A stretch of 38,086 nt of DNA from positions 1 through 38,086 of the forward strand of contig JAQVDB010000015.1 of NCBI GenBank assembly GCA_028698525.1, read 5' to 3'. Below, in pieces: positions 1 to 9,526 of the stretch (the stretch's first letter is position 1; each line of letters begins with the position of its first letter). The DNA is from Clostridia bacterium (GTDB lineage Bacteria; Bacillota; Clostridia; JAQVDB01). Position numbers and translations under genes: made by a program. The notes beneath the pieces were generated by a model, which ran no database searches, was not told the DNA's origin, and saw only the letters and a list, made by a program, of their open reading frames with translations.

Positions 1-264
1 AAAGATAATTAGTATGCGTCGGGTGTTAGCTGTCAACATAACATGTTCCTTTCTAAATGATTACATATTATAGTTTAACATGAAAAAAATAATAACACAA
101 TCTGATAAACTCAAAGATTATTCGTGTTGAAAGCAGATAATTTATGTGTTAATATACAATAAGTATTGGGTGATATTGAGTAAAGATTGTTTAATTATAA
201 AAATTAAAGGAATATATTAATTATAGGCTATTATATGCACATGTTAGCTATTTAAAAAATACTG
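1..264. other. AT-rich intergenic region upstream of tig
   Basis: This is the 5' flank of the trigger factor gene. I see no open frame with a convincing ribosome binding site, no tRNA-like cloverleaf and no strong terminator hairpin in it. An 8-base word, TGTTAGCT, occurs at about 25-32 and again at 243-250, which may be chance in such AT-rich DNA. The gene that would lie upstream is outside the window. Confidence 0.4.
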
Positions 265-273
265 TGATATAAT
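265..273 (+). promoter_or_regulatory. Extended -10 promoter for tig
   Basis: TGaTATAAT is a perfect extended -10 element, about 60 bases before the tig start codon. The -35 region (about 244-249) is a poor match to TTGACA, which fits an extended -10 promoter. It would drive tig-clpP-clpX as one unit, since the next clear terminator follows clpX. Confidence 0.55.
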
Positions 274-332
274 ATAGTAATTAAGTGTGTAAAGTTTACA
301 AACAAGATGAACGTAAGGAGGAGCAATAAAAG

Positions 333-1661
333 ATGAGCTCACAGTTGCAAAAATTGGAAAATAATACTGCAAAATTAGAAATAACCGTTAGTCATAAGGA
401 CTTTGCAAAAGGATTGCAAAAAGCATATTTAAAGAATAAAAAGAAATACAGTGTGCCTGGTTTTAGGAAAGGCAAAGTACCTTATAAAGTTTTAGAAAAT
501 TATTATGGGGAAGCTATTTTCTATGAAGATGCGATTAATATGGTTTGCCCAGATGCTTATCAAAAAGCTATAGAAGAACATAATATCGAGCCTGTAGATT
601 CACCGGAAATTGATATAGAACATATAGGTGCGGGCGATGATTTTGTATTTACGGCTCAAGTCACTGTTAAACCGGATGTTGAGTTAGGAGAATATAAGGG
701 AATAGAAGTCGAAAAAGTTGAGTATAATGTTAAGGAAGAAGATGTTGATAAGCAGCTTGAACAGATGCAAGAAAGCAATGCTAGACTGATTGCAATTGAG
801 GATAGAGCTGTACAGGATGGAGATATTGTCACTATAGACTTTAAAGGGTCTATTGATGGAGAAGAATTTGAAGGAGGAAAGGCTGAAAATCAGCCTATAG
901 AAATTGGAAAAGGGAATTTTATTCCAGGATTCGAAGAACAGATAGTAGGTATGGAACATGGTGAAGAAGGTACTATAAAAGTCAAGTTTCCTGAAGATTA
1001 CCATGCGAAAGAGTTTGCAGGAAAAGAAGCTGAGTTTGAGATAAAAGTTAAAGAAATAAAGGAGAAGGAGCTTCCAGAACTTGATGATGAATTTGCTAAA
1101 GATGTAAGTGAATTTGATACGTTGGATGAATTAAAGAAAGATGCAAAAGAAAAATTAGAGGAAGCTGCTAAAAATAGATCCAAACAGCAAATGGAAAATG
1201 CATTGATAGAAAAAGTAGCTGCAAATGCAAATGTAGATATCCCTGAAGCGATGGTAAATAATAAGGTAGATGATATGGTAAGGGAGTTCGAGCTAACCTT
1301 GATGTATCAAGGAATGCGACTTGATGACTATCTATCGATGGTGCAGATGACTATGGAAGATTTCAAGGAAAAGTTTAGAGATGATGCTTACAATATTGTT
1401 AAAAATATGCTGGTACTTGAAAAGATAGGAAAAGCAGAAGAAATCAAAGTAAGTGATGAGGATATTGAAGAAGAATACAAAAAGTTAGCAGAACAATATA
1501 AACAGGATGTAGATAAGGTGAAACAGAGTCTATCTCCTGCCCAAAAAGAAAGTATTGAATCTTCTTTACAGGTCAGAAATATTATAGATTTTCTTTTTGA
1601 TAATTGTAAGATTGTTGAGAAGAAAAAAGTAAATGAAGATGATGTTAAACAGGAGGTGTAA
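333..1661 (+). CDS. tig: Trigger factor, ribosome-associated chaperone and prolyl isomerase
   Basis: This ATP-independent chaperone binds the ribosome near the exit tunnel and shields nascent chains; it also catalyses prolyl cis/trans isomerisation. The 442-residue length is normal. The N-terminal ribosome-binding domain carries the signature GFRKGKVP at residues 43-50. An FKBP-type domain follows at roughly 160-245 (GDIVTIDFKGSIDGEEFEGG), then the helical SurA-like C-terminal domain. AAGGAGG at 315-321 lies 11 bases before the ATG. The gene sits 3 bases upstream of clpP, whose Shine-Dalgarno overlaps the tig stop codon, so the two are probably co-transcribed. The tig-clpP-clpX order is classic for Firmicutes and many other bacteria. 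Identification is secure. Confidence 0.98.
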   Translation: MSSQLQKLENNTAKLEITVSHKDFAKGLQKAYLKNKKKYSVPGFRKGKVPYKVLENYYGEAIFYEDAINMVCPDAYQKAIEEHNIEPVDSPEIDIEHIGAGDDFVFTAQVTVKPDVELGEYKGIEVEKVEYNVKEEDVDKQLEQMQESNARLIAIEDRAVQDGDIVTIDFKGSIDGEEFEGGKAENQPIEIGKGNFIPGFEEQIVGMEHGEEGTIKVKFPEDYHAKEFAGKEAEFEIKVKEIKEKELPELDDEFAKDVSEFDTLDELKKDAKEKLEEAAKNRSKQQMENALIEKVAANANVDIPEAMVNNKVDDMVREFELTLMYQGMRLDDYLSMVQMTMEDFKEKFRDDAYNIVKNMLVLEKIGKAEEIKVSDEDIEEEYKKLAEQYKQDVDKVKQSLSPAQKESIESSLQVRNIIDFLFDNCKIVEKKKVNEDDVKQEV

Positions 1662-1664
1662 TAA

Positions 1665-2249
1665 ATGAATCTTGTTCCTATTGTTGTCGAGCAGACTAAT
1701 CGCGGGGAGCGCTCCTATGATATTTATTCTAGGCTATTGAAAGAGAGAATAATTTTTCTAGGTAGCGCAATAGACGATAATACAGCGAGTTTGATCGTTG
1801 CTCAACTGCTATATCTTGAAGCAGAGGATCCTGATAAAGATATTCAATTATATGTAAATAGCCCAGGCGGTTCTGTTACCGCAGGAATGGCTATATATGA
1901 TACAATGCAGTATATAAAGCCTGATGTTAGCACTCTTTGTATTGGTATGGCTGCATCTATGGGTGCTTTTCTCCTTGCATCCGGGGCAAAAGGCAAAAGA
2001 TATGCTTTGCCTAATTCGGAGATAATGATTCATCAGCCTATGGGTGGTGCAAGAGGGCAAGCTTCGGATATTGTTATACATGCCGAACAAATTATGAAGA
2101 TTAAGAAGAGGATAAATCAAATATTGAGCGAGAGAACAGGTCAGCCGCTTGAAAGAGTTGAACGTGACACTGACAGAGATTTTTTTATGTCAGCTGATTA
2201 TGCTAAAGACTATGGCATAATTGATGAGGTTATACAAAACAGGAAATAA
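1665..2249 (+). CDS. clpP: ATP-dependent Clp protease proteolytic subunit
   Basis: ClpP is the cytoplasmic serine peptidase that forms a double heptameric barrel and degrades substrates fed by ClpX or ClpC. The length of 194 residues is standard. The catalytic triad is intact: Ser98 in GMAASMGAF, His123 in MIHQPMGG and Asp172 in DRDFF. AGGAGGTG at 1651-1658 precedes the ATG at 1665. A short N-terminal propeptide may be removed by self-processing, as in relatives. Its partner clpX lies immediately downstream. Identification is secure. Confidence 0.98.
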   Translation: MNLVPIVVEQTNRGERSYDIYSRLLKERIIFLGSAIDDNTASLIVAQLLYLEAEDPDKDIQLYVNSPGGSVTAGMAIYDTMQYIKPDVSTLCIGMAASMGAFLLASGAKGKRYALPNSEIMIHQPMGGARGQASDIVIHAEQIMKIKKRINQILSERTGQPLERVERDTDRDFFMSADYAKDYGIIDEVIQNRK

Positions 2250-2272
2250 TACTCTGAATAAGAGGTGGAATG

Positions 2273-3544
2273 ATGTCTAGATACGATGATAAAAAACAGC
2301 TGAAATGTTCTTTTTGTGGCAAAACACAGGATCAGGTAAAAAGATTAGTTGCAGGTCCTGGTGTTTATATATGTGATGAATGTATTGAGCTTTGCCAGGA
2401 AATAATAGATGAGGAATTTGAGGATACTTCAGAGTTAGATCTAGAGGATATACCCAAACCTGCTGAAATCAATAAAATATTGGGTCAATATGTAATAGGT
2501 CAGGAGTCTGCCAAAAAGTCCCTTTCTGTAGCAGTGTATAACCACTACAAAAGGGTAAATTCTGATGTTAAAACAGATGATGTGGAGCTCCAGAAGAGCA
2601 ACATAATTATGCTCGGGCCTACCGGCTCAGGGAAGACGTTATTAGCTCAAACCCTTGCAAAGATATTGAATGTACCTTTTGCTATTGCGGATGCTACATC
2701 TTTAACCGAGGCTGGATATGTTGGGGAGGATGTAGAAAACATATTATTAAAACTGATCCAAGCAGCAGATTATGATGTGGAAAAGGCCGAAAAAGGTATT
2801 ATTTATATAGATGAGATAGACAAAATTGCAAGAAAATCTGAAAATCCTTCTATTACTAGAGATGTATCAGGGGAGGGTGTTCAGCAGGCCCTTCTCAAGA
2901 TTTTAGAGGGTACTGTAGCAAGTGTACCGCCTCAAGGCGGAAGAAAACATCCCCATCAGGAGTTTATACAAATCGATACAACAAATATATTATTCATGTG
3001 TGGCGGAGCTTTTGATGGTGTCGAAGATATAATACAATCTAGGATAGGCAAGAAGTCCATGGGTTTCGGCGCCGATATACGTAAGGCTGACAAGAGGAAC
3101 ATAGGAGAGTTATTGAGAAAAATACTACCAGAGGATTTGCTCAAGTTTGGCTTAATACCAGAGTTTGTGGGAAGAGTCCCTGTTATAGTTACTCTGGAAG
3201 CATTAGACGAAAATGCTTTAGTGAAAATACTAAAAGAGCCGAAGAATGCTTTGGTAAAGCAATATGAGAAATTAATGAAAATGGATGGAGTGGATTTAGA
3301 GTTTGAAGATGAGGCCCTTGATTTAATAGCTAAAAAGGCTATTGAGAGAAAAACAGGAGCTAGAGGGCTTAGAGCGATATTAGAAGAGATCATGCTCAAT
3401 GTGATGTATGATGTTCCATCCAGGGATGATGTGGAAAAATGCATTATCACAAAGGATACAATACTGAACAAGAGTGAGCCGATTTTGATATTGTGTGATG
3501 GTAAAAAAACTAGCAAAAAAAAGAATAAACATGAATCTGCATAA
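2273..3544 (+). CDS. clpX: ATP-dependent Clp protease ATP-binding subunit ClpX
   Basis: ClpX is the hexameric AAA+ unfoldase that recognises tagged proteins and threads them into ClpP. The N-terminal zinc-binding domain has four cysteines in CxxC...CxxC arrangement (about residues 12, 15, 34 and 37). Walker A is GPTGSGKT at about 115-122, Walker B is IIYIDEID, the pore loop is GYVGED, and the ClpP-docking loop reads MGFG where IGFG is usual. Two ATGs overlap at 2270 and 2273. The second is chosen because AGAGGTGG at 2261-2268 leaves only 1 base before the first. The gene ends at a strong terminator. Identification is secure; the start is uncertain by one codon. Confidence 0.97.
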   Translation: MSRYDDKKQLKCSFCGKTQDQVKRLVAGPGVYICDECIELCQEIIDEEFEDTSELDLEDIPKPAEINKILGQYVIGQESAKKSLSVAVYNHYKRVNSDVKTDDVELQKSNIIMLGPTGSGKTLLAQTLAKILNVPFAIADATSLTEAGYVGEDVENILLKLIQAADYDVEKAEKGIIYIDEIDKIARKSENPSITRDVSGEGVQQALLKILEGTVASVPPQGGRKHPHQEFIQIDTTNILFMCGGAFDGVEDIIQSRIGKKSMGFGADIRKADKRNIGELLRKILPEDLLKFGLIPEFVGRVPVIVTLEALDENALVKILKEPKNALVKQYEKLMKMDGVDLEFEDEALDLIAKKAIERKTGARGLRAILEEIMLNVMYDVPSRDDVEKCIITKDTILNKSEPILILCDGKKTSKKKNKHESA

Positions 3545-3567
3545 AACAGCGGTTTAACCGCTGTTTT
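3543..3567 (+). terminator. Intrinsic terminator after clpX
   Basis: The inverted repeat AAAACAGCGGTT / AACCGCTGTTTT forms a stem of at least 10 bp with a 5-base loop and ends in TTTT. It overlaps the last bases of the clpX stop codon and would close the tig-clpP-clpX unit. Confidence 0.85.
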
Positions 3568-3668
3568 ATTATATGTATTTAATGCGATAAATAAAAATAC
3601 AAAGGATAAAAAAATATAGGTTACAGATAATAATAATAGCTGAATATGAAAGGAGGATGCATAGTTTA

Positions 3669-5345
3669 ATGTCCAATGCTTTGATGATGATCCAATTGTT
3701 CTTCGCTATTGTAATTGGATTATATTTTTTGAATTTGCTTAAAAGTCAACAAACTAACAAAGTTGCTGTGGACAAGGAGTCAAAAAAAGAGATGGAAAAG
3801 TTGAGAAGGATGCGAGAAATCTCTCTGTCTGAACCTTTGTCAGAAAAGACAAGACCTAGAGAGTTTAATGATATAATCGGTCAACAAGAAGGTATAAAGG
3901 CGTTAAAGGCAGCATTGTGCGGACCCAATCCTCAGCATGTTATAATCTATGGGCCACCCGGGGTAGGGAAGACAGCGGCAGCAAGGCTAGTTTTAGAGGA
4001 GGCCCAAAAATCATATGGCACACCTTTCAAAAAGAATGCTAAATTTATAGAGATGGATGCTACTTCTATTAGATTTGATGAAAGGAGTATAGCTGACCCG
4101 CTCATTGGGTCAGTCCACGATCCTATATATCAAGGAGCTGGTCCTCTGGGTGTAGCAGGGATACCGCAGCCTAAACCCGGAGCTGTGAGCAAAGCCCATG
4201 GAGGAGTGTTGTTTTTAGACGAGATAGGTGAACTGCATCCCATTCAGATGAATAAATTACTTAAGGTTCTTGAGGACAGAAAGGTGTTTTTGGAAAGCGC
4301 ATATTATAACTCTGAAGATAGCAATATACCTAGGCATATCCATGATATATTTAACAACGGTTTGCCTGCAGATTTCAGGTTGATAGGTGCGACTACAAGA
4401 AATAGTGAAGATATTCCACCTGCTATTCGGTCAAGATGCCTTGAAATATATTTTAGAGCGTTGAGACCTGATGAGATAATAAGAATAGCGGCAAATGCAG
4501 TTAAAAAGGCGGGATTTTGTATAGAAGAATCTGCATTAAATAAGATCAGCAAGTATGCCACTAATGGCAGAGAAGCAGTAAATATAATTCAACTTGCAGG
4601 TGGTGTTGTTATAACTGAAGGGAGAGATTTTATAAGTGTTGAAGACATCGAATGGGTATTGGCCAGTGGCCAATATAGTCCAAGGCCTGATAAAAATATT
4701 AAGGATACACCTCAGGTGGGGTATGTAAATGGTCTAGCAGTATATGGGCCTAGCCTAGGGACTTTGATTGAAATAGAAGCATCTGCTATTCCGTCTATAA
4801 ATGATAAAGGATGTTTGACAGTTACAGGTGTTATAGATGAGGAGGAGACAAATTCTAGAAATAAAAGCTTTAAGATGAAGAGCACTGCCAAAAGTTCTAT
4901 AGACAATGTAGTGACGGTGCTGAGAAAAGTGTTTAATATTAATGCCAGAAAGTACGATATTCATCTTAATTTTCCTGGAGGAATACCTATTGATGGTCCA
5001 TCGGCAGGCATTGCAATAACAGTAGCTATTTATTCGGCTATTAAAAACCTGCCAGTAGATAACACAGTGGCAATGACTGGCGAAGTATCGATAAGGGGAT
5101 ATGTAAAACCGATAGGGGGTATAACAGCCAAGATAGATGCAGCTATACAGGCAGGAGTAAAAAAAGCAATTATTCCAGCAGAAAATTGGCAGAATACTTT
5201 CAAGGCTCATCCTATTGAAGTTATACCTGTTGAAAGGATAGAAGATGTGATAAAACATTCTATAAAACCTGATGAAAAAGAGGAGAATATAGATAAGCCC
5301 TTGCCCAAGGCTGAGTTAATATCTGCTTCTCCAATAAAGCTATAA
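3669..5345 (+). CDS. lonB: Sporulation-type Lon-like protease LonB
   Basis: LonB is a membrane-anchored AAA+ serine protease; in Bacillus subtilis it acts in the forespore. An N-terminal hydrophobic segment (about residues 5-22, IQLFFAIVIGLYFLNLL) is followed by an AAA+ domain with Walker A GPPGVGKT at 95-102 and Walker B LFLDEIGE near 184. The C-terminal Lon protease domain has the Ser-Lys dyad Ser445 (DGPSAG) and Lys488 (KPIGGITAK). The ATG at 3657 directly abuts AGGAGG (3651-3656), so the in-frame ATG at 3669 is preferred; it also matches the usual start of the family (MSxxxxxIQLFF). It lies just upstream of lon, as in B. subtilis. It supports a spore-forming host. Symbol and family are confident; the forespore role is inferred. 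Confidence 0.95.
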   Translation: MSNALMMIQLFFAIVIGLYFLNLLKSQQTNKVAVDKESKKEMEKLRRMREISLSEPLSEKTRPREFNDIIGQQEGIKALKAALCGPNPQHVIIYGPPGVGKTAAARLVLEEAQKSYGTPFKKNAKFIEMDATSIRFDERSIADPLIGSVHDPIYQGAGPLGVAGIPQPKPGAVSKAHGGVLFLDEIGELHPIQMNKLLKVLEDRKVFLESAYYNSEDSNIPRHIHDIFNNGLPADFRLIGATTRNSEDIPPAIRSRCLEIYFRALRPDEIIRIAANAVKKAGFCIEESALNKISKYATNGREAVNIIQLAGGVVITEGRDFISVEDIEWVLASGQYSPRPDKNIKDTPQVGYVNGLAVYGPSLGTLIEIEASAIPSINDKGCLTVTGVIDEEETNSRNKSFKMKSTAKSSIDNVVTVLRKVFNINARKYDIHLNFPGGIPIDGPSAGIAITVAIYSAIKNLPVDNTVAMTGEVSIRGYVKPIGGITAKIDAAIQAGVKKAIIPAENWQNTFKAHPIEVIPVERIEDVIKHSIKPDEKEENIDKPLPKAELISASPIKL

Positions 5346-5397
5346 TTCAATATATAAGGGACAGATAGGCCTATCTGTCCCTTATATATTGAATTAT
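5342..5397. repeat. Perfect 56-bp palindrome between lonB and lon
   Basis: The two 28-base arms are exact reverse complements with no spacer, centred between 5369 and 5370 on GG/CC. The left arm begins inside the lonB stop region; the right arm ends in ATTGAATTAT. As RNA it would form a very long hairpin that could terminate lonB, though no run of T follows it. The right arm contains the apparent -35 box of the lon promoter (TTGAAT, 5389-5394). It could also be an operator-like site in DNA. Confidence 0.9.
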
Positions 5398-5417
5398 GCA
5401 TTGGTTAAATGTATAAT
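5389..5417 (+). promoter_or_regulatory. Sigma-A-like promoter for lon
   Basis: TTGAAT at 5389-5394 is spaced 17 bases from TATAAT at 5412-5417. Transcription would start near 5424, about 40 bases before the lon ATG. The -35 hexamer is embedded in the end of the perfect palindrome. I looked for CtsR or CIRCE heat-shock operators nearby and saw none. Confidence 0.65.
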
Positions 5418-5462
5418 ATATAGCGATGTCTGGGAAGAGCGGTTTTTAAAGGAGTGAAATTT

Positions 5463-7817
5463 ATGGGACAATATGATCATGATGGAAAAAGAAAGGTATT
5501 ACCTCTTTTGCCGTTAAGGGGCATAACTGTATTCCCTTATATGGTAGTGCATTTTGATGTTGGAAGAGAAAAATCCATTGCAGCTCTTGAAAAGGCAATG
5601 GTAGAGGACCAATATATTTTTTTAGTTACTCAAAAAGACGAAAAAGTAGATATGCCACACCAAGAGGACATATATAATGTAGGAACTATATCCAAGATCA
5701 AGCAACTGTTGAAATTGCCGGGAGATACGATAAGAGTTTTGGTAGAGGGAATAAGCCGAGCCGAAATAAAAAGCATAACAAAAGATGAACCGTATTTTGA
5801 AGCAGATTTAGCTGAACGAGAAGGTGTTGTAGATATAGAACAAGACCAACAGACTCTATTAGAGAAGGAAGCTCTCATGAGGAGTGTAATGGATATTTTC
5901 GAAGAATATGTGAAGCTGAACAACAGGATTTCATCGGATATAATAACATCGATAATCTCTATAGATGACCCGGGACAGCTTGCTGATATTATTGTAGCTA
6001 GTATGTTTATAAAAAACCAACATAAACAGCAAATACTTGAAGCTTTTGATCCTATGAAAAGATTGGAGATATTGTATGAGATCCTTCAGAGGGAGATAGA
6101 GATATTAAAGATAGAGGATAAAATAAATGCTAGAGTAAGAAGTCAAATAGATAAAGTGCAAAAAGAATATTATTTAAAAGAACAGCTCAAGGCTATTAGA
6201 GAAGAACTAGGGGATAAAGATGGCATAATTGAGGAAGCCGAAGAATATAAAAATAACATAAGTAAGGCTGGCTTGCCAAAAGAAGTAAAGGAAAAGGCGT
6301 TGAAAGAAACGGAAAGGCTTATTAAAATGCCTGATGGATCATCGGAGGCATCAGTTATAAGGACATATCTAGATTGGATATTAGCATTGCCTTGGAACCA
6401 AGAGACAGAAGACAATCTTGATCTTAAGAATGTGGAAAAAACATTGAATCAAGATCACTATGGGTTGCATAAAGTAAAAGAGCGGATAATTGAATATCTT
6501 GCTGTAAGGCAGCTTACAAATACAATGAAAGGCCCTATTCTATGTTTGGTAGGTCCTCCTGGGGTTGGAAAGACTTCAATAGCACGCTCTATAGCAAGAT
6601 CATTGAATAGAAAGTTTGTACATATGTCTTTAGGCGGTGTAAAGGATGAAGCAGAGATAAGAGGACATAGGAGGACATATATAGGAGCTATGCCAGGCAG
6701 AATTATTCATTCTATGAGACAGGCTCATGCTAAAAATCCGGTGTTTTTATTTGATGAGATAGATAAAATGACATATGATTTCAGAGGAGATCCTGCTTCG
6801 GCTATGCTGGAAGTACTGGATCCGGAGCAAAACAATTCATTCAGGGATCATTATCTGGACCTTCCTTTTGATCTTTCAAAGGTCTTGTTTTTAACTACTG
6901 CAAATAATGTAGATACTATTCCTGCTCCGCTTCGGGATAGGATGGAAGTGATATATATAAATGGTTATACAGATGAAGAAAAGGTGCAGATTGCAAAAAG
7001 ATATTTGATACCTAAACAGATAAAAGAGCATGGACTGAAAACAAAGTCCATTGCTATGTCAGATAATACAGTTAAGGACATCATCAATCTTTATACAAGA
7101 GAAGCAGGTGTCAGGAATTTGGAGAGAGAAATTGCAAAAATATGCAGAAAATCAGCTAGAAGGATAGTGGATGAAAAAGTCCAAAGCATAAGGGTCAATT
7201 CACGAAATCTTGAAAAGTATCTCGGAATCCCAAGGTATAGATATGGAAAAGTTGAAGAGAAAGATGAGATAGGTGTGGTGACAGGGCTTGCATGGACTCC
7301 GGTAGGCGGAGATACCCTTTCTATAGAGGTAAATGTCATGAAGGGTAGCGGTAAACTTGAACTTACAGGACAGCTAGGCGATGTTATGAAAGAGTCTGCA
7401 AAGGCTGCTCTTACTTATATAAGGTCTAAATCTGAGGATTTGAATATTAAAGATGATTTTTATAAAGAGCGGGATATACATATACACGTACCTGAAGGTG
7501 CAATACCCAAGGATGGACCTTCAGCCGGGATTACCATGGCTACTGCCATTGTATCAGCATTAACTGACATACCTGTAAAAAAAGATGTTGCCATGACAGG
7601 GGAGATAACTTTAAGGGGGAGAATACTGCCTATAGGTGGACTAAAAGAAAAAGTTCTTGCAGCCTACAGAGCAGGAATCAAAGTGATTATAATCCCTGAA
7701 CAAAATAAAAGGCATCTTAAAGATATAGATCAAAATGTAAAAAGAAACGTTAATTTTATAACTGCAAGTTCCATGGATGAAGTTTTAGAGCATGCACTTA
7801 ACAGAGGTGTTAAATAA
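5463..7817 (+). CDS. lon: ATP-dependent protease La (Lon)
   Basis: Lon is a hexameric cytoplasmic protease that degrades damaged and regulatory proteins. The N-terminal substrate-binding domain (about 1-205, [18 protein letters not shown]) and coiled helical region lead to an AAA+ domain with Walker A GPPGVGKT at 364-371 and Walker [10 protein letters not shown]. The protease domain has Ser687 (KDGPSAG) and Lys730 (GGLKEK), 43 residues apart as in E. coli Lon. The length of 784 residues is typical. A GTG at 5454 overlaps the Shine-Dalgarno AAAGGAG (5448-5454), so ATG 5463 is the start. The stop overlaps the engB start by one base (TAATG), showing translational coupling. Identification is secure. 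Confidence 0.98.
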   Translation: MGQYDHDGKRKVLPLLPLRGITVFPYMVVHFDVGREKSIAALEKAMVEDQYIFLVTQKDEKVDMPHQEDIYNVGTISKIKQLLKLPGDTIRVLVEGISRAEIKSITKDEPYFEADLAEREGVVDIEQDQQTLLEKEALMRSVMDIFEEYVKLNNRISSDIITSIISIDDPGQLADIIVASMFIKNQHKQQILEAFDPMKRLEILYEILQREIEILKIEDKINARVRSQIDKVQKEYYLKEQLKAIREELGDKDGIIEEAEEYKNNISKAGLPKEVKEKALKETERLIKMPDGSSEASVIRTYLDWILALPWNQETEDNLDLKNVEKTLNQDHYGLHKVKERIIEYLAVRQLTNTMKGPILCLVGPPGVGKTSIARSIARSLNRKFVHMSLGGVKDEAEIRGHRRTYIGAMPGRIIHSMRQAHAKNPVFLFDEIDKMTYDFRGDPASAMLEVLDPEQNNSFRDHYLDLPFDLSKVLFLTTANNVDTIPAPLRDRMEVIYINGYTDEEKVQIAKRYLIPKQIKEHGLKTKSIAMSDNTVKDIINLYTREAGVRNLEREIAKICRKSARRIVDEKVQSIRVNSRNLEKYLGIPRYRYGKVEEKDEIGVVTGLAWTPVGGDTLSIEVNVMKGSGKLELTGQLGDVMKESAKAALTYIRSKSEDLNIKDDFYKERDIHIHVPEGAIPKDGPSAGITMATAIVSALTDIPVKKDVAMTGEITLRGRILPIGGLKEKVLAAYRAGIKVIIIPEQNKRHLKDIDQNVKRNVNFITASSMDEVLEHALNRGVK

Positions 7818-8392
7818 TGACGATAGATCAAATAGAGCTTGCCTGTGTAACAGTAGACAGAGAGGGATATCCTAAGGATAATTTGCCGGAAATAGCCCTT
7901 GTGGGCAGGTCTAATGTTGGAAAATCCTCATTTATAAATTGTATCGCTGACAAGAAAAATTATGCTAGAACCAGTTCTCAACCGGGCAAAACAAGGACGA
8001 TAAATTTTTATAGATGCAACAATAGATTTTATATTGTAGACCTTCCAGGGTATGGATTTGCGAAAGCACCTAAAAGTATAAAGGACAAATGGGCAACAAT
8101 GATAGAGGAGTATTTAAACACAAGAAAACAATTAATACATATAATTCAATTGCTTGATATAAGGCATACGCCTACCACTGAAGATGTGATGATGAGCGAA
8201 TGGCTAGAACACTATAACTTTTCTAAAACAGTAGTTGTAACAAAGGCAGACAAGATTTCAAAAGGCAGGAGAAAGGGCAATGTCGATAAGATAAAAGACA
8301 GACTTTCGATAACAAACCGAAATTTAATTATTTTTTCTGCAAAGGATGGTACTGGTAAAAATGATATATTGAAGTTGTTGAATAGTATATAA
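7817..8392 (+). CDS. engB: Ribosome biogenesis GTPase EngB (YsxC/YihA)
   Basis: EngB is an essential small GTPase required for assembly of the 50S ribosomal subunit. At 191 residues it is normal in length. G1 is GRSNVGKS at 30-37, the G2 region includes the conserved threonine of SSQPGKTRT, G3 is DLPGYG at 75-80, G4 is the family-typical TKAD at 142-145, and G5 is SAKDG. The ATG overlaps the last base of the lon stop codon, and AGAGGTG at about 7803-7809 lies within lon. The lon-engB pairing is conserved in many Firmicutes. The stop codon lies in the stem of the downstream terminator. Confidence 0.97.
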   Translation: MTIDQIELACVTVDREGYPKDNLPEIALVGRSNVGKSSFINCIADKKNYARTSSQPGKTRTINFYRCNNRFYIVDLPGYGFAKAPKSIKDKWATMIEEYLNTRKQLIHIIQLLDIRHTPTTEDVMMSEWLEHYNFSKTVVVTKADKISKGRRKGNVDKIKDRLSITNRNLIIFSAKDGTGKNDILKLLNSI

Positions 8393-8434
8393 TCAAGAGG
8401 GATGACTAGAGGGGTCATCCCTCTTGATTATATA
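8386..8434. terminator. Bidirectional terminator between engB and the EamA gene
   Basis: A perfect 21-bp stem (8386-8406 with 8414-8434) encloses a 7-base loop. The stem is GC-rich near the loop and AT-rich at its base, giving T-rich tails in both directions. The engB stop codon (8390-8392) and the reverse-strand stop of the EamA gene (8393-8395) are adjacent and both lie in the left arm, so one hairpin ends two convergent genes. Confidence 0.9.
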
Positions 8435-9301
8435 TCTCATATTGTTGATGTGTTTAAAATCAACTTCTGAAATAATCATTCCAATCAAAATGAGAATACA
8501 TCCAATCAGAGTTTTAAGAGTAAATGTTTCATCGGCAATAAGATATGCGAAAACAGCTCCGAATACAGGTTCCAGGGAGAATATAAGCGCTGTATGGGTA
8601 GGAGTTGTATATCTTTGCATCATATTCTGTATTACCAGCGCATAGGCAGTTGCGAATATCCCGGTAATAACCAATGCTGTGATTGTATTGATGGTAAACT
8701 TAATATTTACATCTTCAAAGACAAACGCGAATATGGTGCTCAAGGTGGCTATAACACCTATCTGCATTATAGCTAGACTTATAGAGTCTACCGATACTGT
8801 ATATTTATCTATTAATAATATAGATGCCGCAAAACAAAAGGCACAAATAAGGGTATACATATCACCTTTATTAATGCTGTATTCTGCATTTAATGTTATT
8901 AACATCAAGCCAGAGAGGGCAAACAAAACGCCTAATATAGAATTAAATTTTGGTTTTTCCTTGACTAAAACGGAAGACATGATAGGCACTAAAACCACTG
9001 TAAGGCCTGTTATAAAACCTGCTTTAGAGGCAGTTGTGTATTTTAGACCTAAAGTCTGAAAAACATAACCTAAAAATGTAACCATGCCGACTATTGCGCT
9101 ATATAAAAAGGTTCGTATGTTTATTTTTAATAATCTTTTAAAAAAAATCAGACTCAACACTAAAAATGCTAAAATAAATCTAGAAGCAAGAAAAGTATAA
9201 ACAGGTATTTCGGAAATAGCCTGCTGAACTAGTATAAATGTTGAACCCCAAAAAAAAGCTACTGTAACGAGCAGTAAGTCCGCCTTCAGCTGTCTATTCA
9301 A
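8393..9301 (-). CDS. EamA/DMT-family membrane transporter
   Basis: This is a member of the drug/metabolite transporter superfamily, which includes exporters of amino acids and other metabolites. The substrate cannot be told from sequence. The 302 residues carry about ten hydrophobic segments in two EamA repeats; the first opens with a typical helix containing VAFFWGSTFILVQQA. The start is a TTG at 9299-9301, supported by AGAAGGTG seven bases upstream on the minus strand. It is the first of only two minus-strand genes in the window and is convergent with engB. A metabolite efflux role is family-level inference. Confidence 0.88.
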   Translation of the reverse strand: MNRQLKADLLLVTVAFFWGSTFILVQQAISEIPVYTFLASRFILAFLVLSLIFFKRLLKINIRTFLYSAIVGMVTFLGYVFQTLGLKYTTASKAGFITGLTVVLVPIMSSVLVKEKPKFNSILGVLFALSGLMLITLNAEYSINKGDMYTLICAFCFAASILLIDKYTVSVDSISLAIMQIGVIATLSTIFAFVFEDVNIKFTINTITALVITGIFATAYALVIQNMMQRYTTPTHTALIFSLEPVFGAVFAYLIADETFTLKTLIGCILILIGMIISEVDFKHINNMRYIIKRDDPSSHPS

Positions 9302-9338
9302 TAAAAAACACCTTCTTTTGACAAAATTTTATATATCT

Positions 9339-9366
9339 ATGATATACGAAACAAGTCAAAAGTCAA
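9339..9366 (-). promoter_or_regulatory. Possible promoter for the EamA gene
   Basis: On the minus strand, TTGACT (9361-9366) is spaced 16 bases from TATCAT (9339-9344). A second overlapping TTGACT lies just downstream because AGTCAA is repeated at this site. The assignment is plausible but not unique. Confidence 0.4.
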
Positions 9367-9480
9367 TATTACGATCATATATTTATGAGCAGTTCATTCA
9401 CCTTCTATATGCAAGTTCCCGTTTGGTGATAAATAGCATGACATTAAGTAACATTAAACTCACATCCTTATGTCTATATA

Positions 9481-9489
9481 TGGTATAAT
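9481..9489 (+). promoter_or_regulatory. Extended -10 promoter for the phosphatase-to-PHP operon
   Basis: TGgTATAAT is a perfect extended -10, about 38 bases before the ATG at 9527. The -35 region is weak. The eight genes from 9527 to 14933 are separated by at most 22 bases or overlap, and no terminator appears among them, so this promoter may drive all of them. The remainder of 9302-9480 shows only the divergent promoters. Confidence 0.55.
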
Positions 9490-9526
9490 AAATAAATAAT
9501 TATCATAATAATCTAGGAGGGCGAGC

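Noticed and set aside
4755-5258. Long minus-strand open frame inside lonB
   Set aside because: It is antisense to the conserved Lon protease domain and has a composition rich in Cys, Tyr and Ser typical of shadow frames.
5389-5462. CtsR or CIRCE heat-shock operator upstream of lon
   Set aside because: No GGTCAAA direct repeat and no CIRCE-type inverted repeat was seen; the palindrome has a different sequence and no spacer.
8424-9059. Plus-strand open frames (such as 8424-8645 and 8679-9059) opposite the EamA gene
   Set aside because: They lack ribosome binding sites and family features, while the minus-strand frame has a continuous ten-helix transporter pattern.
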